A stretch of DNA of 15,307 nucleotides, from assembly GCA_039026375.1 (NCBI GenBank), contig JBCCML010000080.1, positions 1-15,307 on the forward strand. The letters are read 5' to 3'. The notes under the pieces are model-generated. The model was not told the DNA's origin, did not search any database, and saw only the letters and a program-made list of their open reading frames with translations. Positions 13,180 through 15,307 of the stretch are shown piece by piece (position 1 is the stretch's first letter; the number at the start of each line of letters is the position of its first letter). The position numbers and the translations under genes are program-made. Source of the stretch: Thermohalobaculum sp039026375. Its GTDB lineage: Bacteria; Pseudomonadota; Alphaproteobacteria; Rhodobacterales; Rhodobacteraceae.

Positions 13180-13803
13180 ATGAACATCTTCGACCGTATC
13201 TACGCCTTCCTAGGCGGTATCTCGTTATGGGCGGTCTGGGCTGCCGGCACGGCATTGCTGCTGTCCGCGTTCATGATTGGGGTCGAGATCGTCGGCCGCA
13301 AACTGGGCGGGACCGAGATCTTCGGCCTCTTCACGATGCCGCAGTTCCGCATCCCCGGCTCGGATGAATATTCTGGCTATGTCTTCGCGGGCGGCACGGT
13401 TTGGGCCTATGCCTACTGCCTGATCCACCGCAGTCACATCCGCATCGACGCGCTCTACAATGTCTTGCCAGCGGGCGTCCGGGCGTTCCTGGATGTCTTC
13501 GGCCTGGTGCTGCTGGGCATCTACATCACCTATTTCACCAACAAAGCCTGGGGCGTCTTTCTGGAAAGCTGGGATCGGAACTCCGTCTCCGTCACCCCGC
13601 AGCTGACACCTCTTTGGATTCCCCAGATCTTCTGGGTGACTGGGCTCACCTTCTTTACGATCGTGACGCTGTTTTTGATTGTCTACACCTCCGTCGCGCT
13701 GCTCACCGGCAGGATCGGACAGGTGCAGCAACTGGCCGGGACCATGTCGGTTCAGGAAGAAGTCGCCGAAGAGACCAAGGGCGTGAAGGAGCTTGATCGA
13801 TGA
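13180..13803 (+). CDS. dctQ: TRAP transporter small permease subunit (DctQ family)
   Basis: 207 residues with four membrane helices at about 19-39, 67-83, 103-124 and 150-176, the DctQ topology. The family landmarks are VEIVGRKLGG after helix one and AYAYCLIHRSHIRIDAL after helix two. A roughly 20-residue aromatic insert (about 44-64) lies between helices one and two. The small subunit pairs with DctM in the sodium- or proton-driven import of the ligand delivered by DctP. The start follows GAGGTGGGATC. The last codons overlap the dctM start by four bases (ATGA), so the two membrane subunits are translationally coupled. Confidence 0.92.
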   Translation: MNIFDRIYAFLGGISLWAVWAAGTALLLSAFMIGVEIVGRKLGGTEIFGLFTMPQFRIPGSDEYSGYVFAGGTVWAYAYCLIHRSHIRIDALYNVLPAGVRAFLDVFGLVLLGIYITYFTNKAWGVFLESWDRNSVSVTPQLTPLWIPQIFWVTGLTFFTIVTLFLIVYTSVALLTGRIGQVQQLAGTMSVQEEVAEETKGVKELDR

Positions 13804-15143
13804 AATGGTTCATCGGGATCCTGAAGGCCGGGTCGCCCTGGTCGATCATCATCGCGCTGATGGTGCTGATCCTGGCCGCCGTACCGGTGGCCGCGGTGCT
13901 GGGGCTGTTGTCCATGGGCCTGGACGAGGTCTTCATGCGCGGGCGCCTCAGCCGTGCCATGGGCGAATTCGTCTGGGAACAGCAGCGTAACTTTCTGCTG
14001 ATCGCCATCCCCATGTACATCTTGATGGGCGAAATCATCCTGCGATCCGGCATCGGGCAGCGAATGTATTCGGCTGTGGCCTTGTGGCTGAACTGGCTGC
14101 CGGGCGGGCTGATGCACGCCAACGTCGTGTCCTGTTCGATCTTCGCGGCCACCTCGGGGTCCTCGGTCGCCACGGCGGCCACCATCGGCACCGTCGCCTA
14201 CCCGGAGATTGAGAAGCGCAGCTACAAGGAAAGCCTGTTCCTCGGCTCGATTGCCGCCGGGGGAACGCTGGGCATCCTGATCCCGCCGTCGATCATCCTG
14301 ATCCTGTTCGGCTTCATCACCGACACATCCGTGCCGGAACTGTTTCTGGCAGGCGTGATCCCAGGGCTGACCTTGGCCATCCTGTTCCTGTGCGCCATCC
14401 TGATCGCCTGCGTGATAAGGCCGTCCTGGGGCGGCGAGAAATCCGAGGCAACGTGGGAACAACGCATCCGCACCCTGCCCGACCTACTGCCGCCGCTGTT
14501 GCTGATCATCGGGGTGATGGGCTCGATCTACACTGGCTGGGCCACGCCGACCGAGGCGGCAGCCCTGGGCGTCATCTTTGCGCTACTGCTGGCAGCTTTC
14601 TTCCGGGCACTCAGCTTCGAGCTGTTGCTGCGCGCCTTCGAAGGCACCATGCGCATCACCGCGATGATCATGTTTATCATCATGGCAGCGGTGTTCCTGA
14701 ATTTCATCCTGGGCTTCATCGGGGTCTCGCAGGCGCTGATCGGCTTCATCGGCGACCTGGGTTGGAGCTCGCTGCAGACCATGATCGCCCTGATCATTTT
14801 CTACCTGATCCTGGGCATGTTCATGGAGACGCTGTCGATGCTGCTGACGACGGTGCCGGTGGTCTTTCCACTGGTCGTGTCGCTGGAGCTTTGGGGCATG
14901 GGCCCGGCCGAGACCGGTGTCTGGTTCGGCATTCTGATCACCATCCTCATGGAAGCGGCACTGATCACACCGCCGATCGGCGTGAACCTTTACGTGGTGC
15001 AGGGCATCCGGCAGCGGCCCGGCCCGTTCGGCGACGTCGCATGGGGCGCCATACCGTTCGTGCTGATGATGATTGTGATGGTGTTCCTGCTGCTGTTCAT
15101 TCCTGATCTGGCGCTTTGGCTACCACGCCAGGTAATCGGTTAA
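13800..15143 (+). CDS. dctM: TRAP transporter large permease subunit (DctM family)
   Basis: 447 residues, typical for DctM, with about a dozen hydrophobic helices. Diagnostic stretches are SIFAATSGSSVATAATIGTV, then GTLGILIPPSIILILFGFIT (near 157-176) and, in the second half, the GWATPTEAAALGVIFALLLA repeat of the family. The late ALITPPIGVNLYVVQGI is also characteristic. This subunit forms the transport pathway; DctPQM together import a carboxylate-type solute against its gradient. It begins inside the dctQ stop codon (ATGA) with GGAGCTTG just upstream. The gene is complete, ending 164 bases before the window edge and followed by a REP-like hairpin. Confidence 0.95.
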   Translation: MKWFIGILKAGSPWSIIIALMVLILAAVPVAAVLGLLSMGLDEVFMRGRLSRAMGEFVWEQQRNFLLIAIPMYILMGEIILRSGIGQRMYSAVALWLNWLPGGLMHANVVSCSIFAATSGSSVATAATIGTVAYPEIEKRSYKESLFLGSIAAGGTLGILIPPSIILILFGFITDTSVPELFLAGVIPGLTLAILFLCAILIACVIRPSWGGEKSEATWEQRIRTLPDLLPPLLLIIGVMGSIYTGWATPTEAAALGVIFALLLAAFFRALSFELLLRAFEGTMRITAMIMFIIMAAVFLNFILGFIGVSQALIGFIGDLGWSSLQTMIALIIFYLILGMFMETLSMLLTTVPVVFPLVVSLELWGMGPAETGVWFGILITILMEAALITPPIGVNLYVVQGIRQRPGPFGDVAWGAIPFVLMMIVMVFLLLFIPDLALWLPRQVIG

Positions 15144-15166
15144 CGGGCGCAGCACCCCCACCCTAA

Positions 15167-15187
15167 CCCTCCCCCCAAGGGGGAGGG
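15167..15187. terminator. REP-like GC hairpin after dctM
   Basis: CCCTCCCCC pairs with GGGGGAGGG over 9 bp around a CAA loop, preceded by CCACCCTAA. Sequences of this kind are dispersed in many alphaproteobacterial genomes between genes. It probably ends or protects the dctPQM transcript; there is no T run. Confidence 0.65.
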
Positions 15188-15247
15188 AATACCATCGCAG
15201 CGGCGTCGGTTACCGGTCATTTACTGGTGGGCAAAGTCGACTTTCTG

Positions 15248-15307
15248 TACATACGGGTGCGGTACAGTTGCTGCACACTTGCTGTACGGGTGCTGTACGC
15301 TTGCTGC
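15248..15307. repeat. Tandem array with 11-bp period running off the window edge (array B)
   Basis: Five full 11-mers and a partial sixth: TACATACGGGT, GCGGTACAGTT, GCTGCACACTT, GCTGTACGGGT, GCTGTACGCTT, then GCTGC at the last base. The core at unit positions 5-8 is TACG in three units, TACA in one and CACA in one. Period and register are the same as in array A at 5903-5946. The array lies 105 bases after dctM and continues past the end, so its full length and any gene it precedes are unknown. Confidence 0.85.

Noticed and set aside
14390..15106. Open frame of 238 codons overlapping dctM in another frame
   Set aside because: It is His/Arg/Gly-rich out-of-frame translation of a strongly conserved DctM gene.

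Overview
The window looks like a high-GC marine alphaproteobacterium, most likely from the Rhodobacteraceae (roseobacter) group. The reasons are a DctPQM TRAP transporter, polar amino-acid ABC components, secreted RTX proteins, a FAS1-RTX fusion, a DUF1445 protein and an Lrp/LysE pair, all with short gaps. This is inference from gene content, not a database match. I see no rRNA, tRNA, CRISPR array, transposase or phage gene, and no gene-free stretch longer than 300 bases.

Layout. At 1-232 there is a perfect 85-bp inverted repeat that folds the 3' end of an ABC permease gene back on itself; it is probably an artefact at a contig end. Next come the amino-acid ABC permease (minus), a two-FAS1-domain protein with an RTX tail (plus), a phytanoyl-CoA dioxygenase family enzyme (minus), a second RTX calcium-binding protein (plus) and an unrecognised six-helix membrane protein (minus). 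A GMC flavin oxidoreductase and a periplasmic amino-acid binding protein follow, both minus and probably co-oriented from the binding protein. Diverging from them is an MFS permease (plus). Then come an Lrp/AsnC regulator (minus) divergent from a LysE amino-acid exporter (plus), a DUF1445 putative hydro-lyase (minus) whose stop codon overlaps that of lysE, and a complete dctP-dctQ-dctM TRAP operon (plus) up to 15143. The last 160 bases hold a REP-like hairpin and a tandem array with an 11-bp period.

How the genes may work together. Two themes stand out. The left third is about surface or secretion: both RTX proteins lack a Sec signal and carry GGxGxD repeats, so they should leave through a type I system encoded elsewhere, and they share an almost identical translation leader. 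The rest is about taking up, exporting and converting amino acids or other small organic acids.

The most unusual signal is non-coding. Two intergenic arrays (5903-5946 and 15248-15307) both repeat with a strict 11-bp period and share the same core in the same register (TACG or a one-base variant, with similar flanks). They are not explained by any gene, and are candidates for a helically phased protein-binding array or a dispersed minisatellite family.
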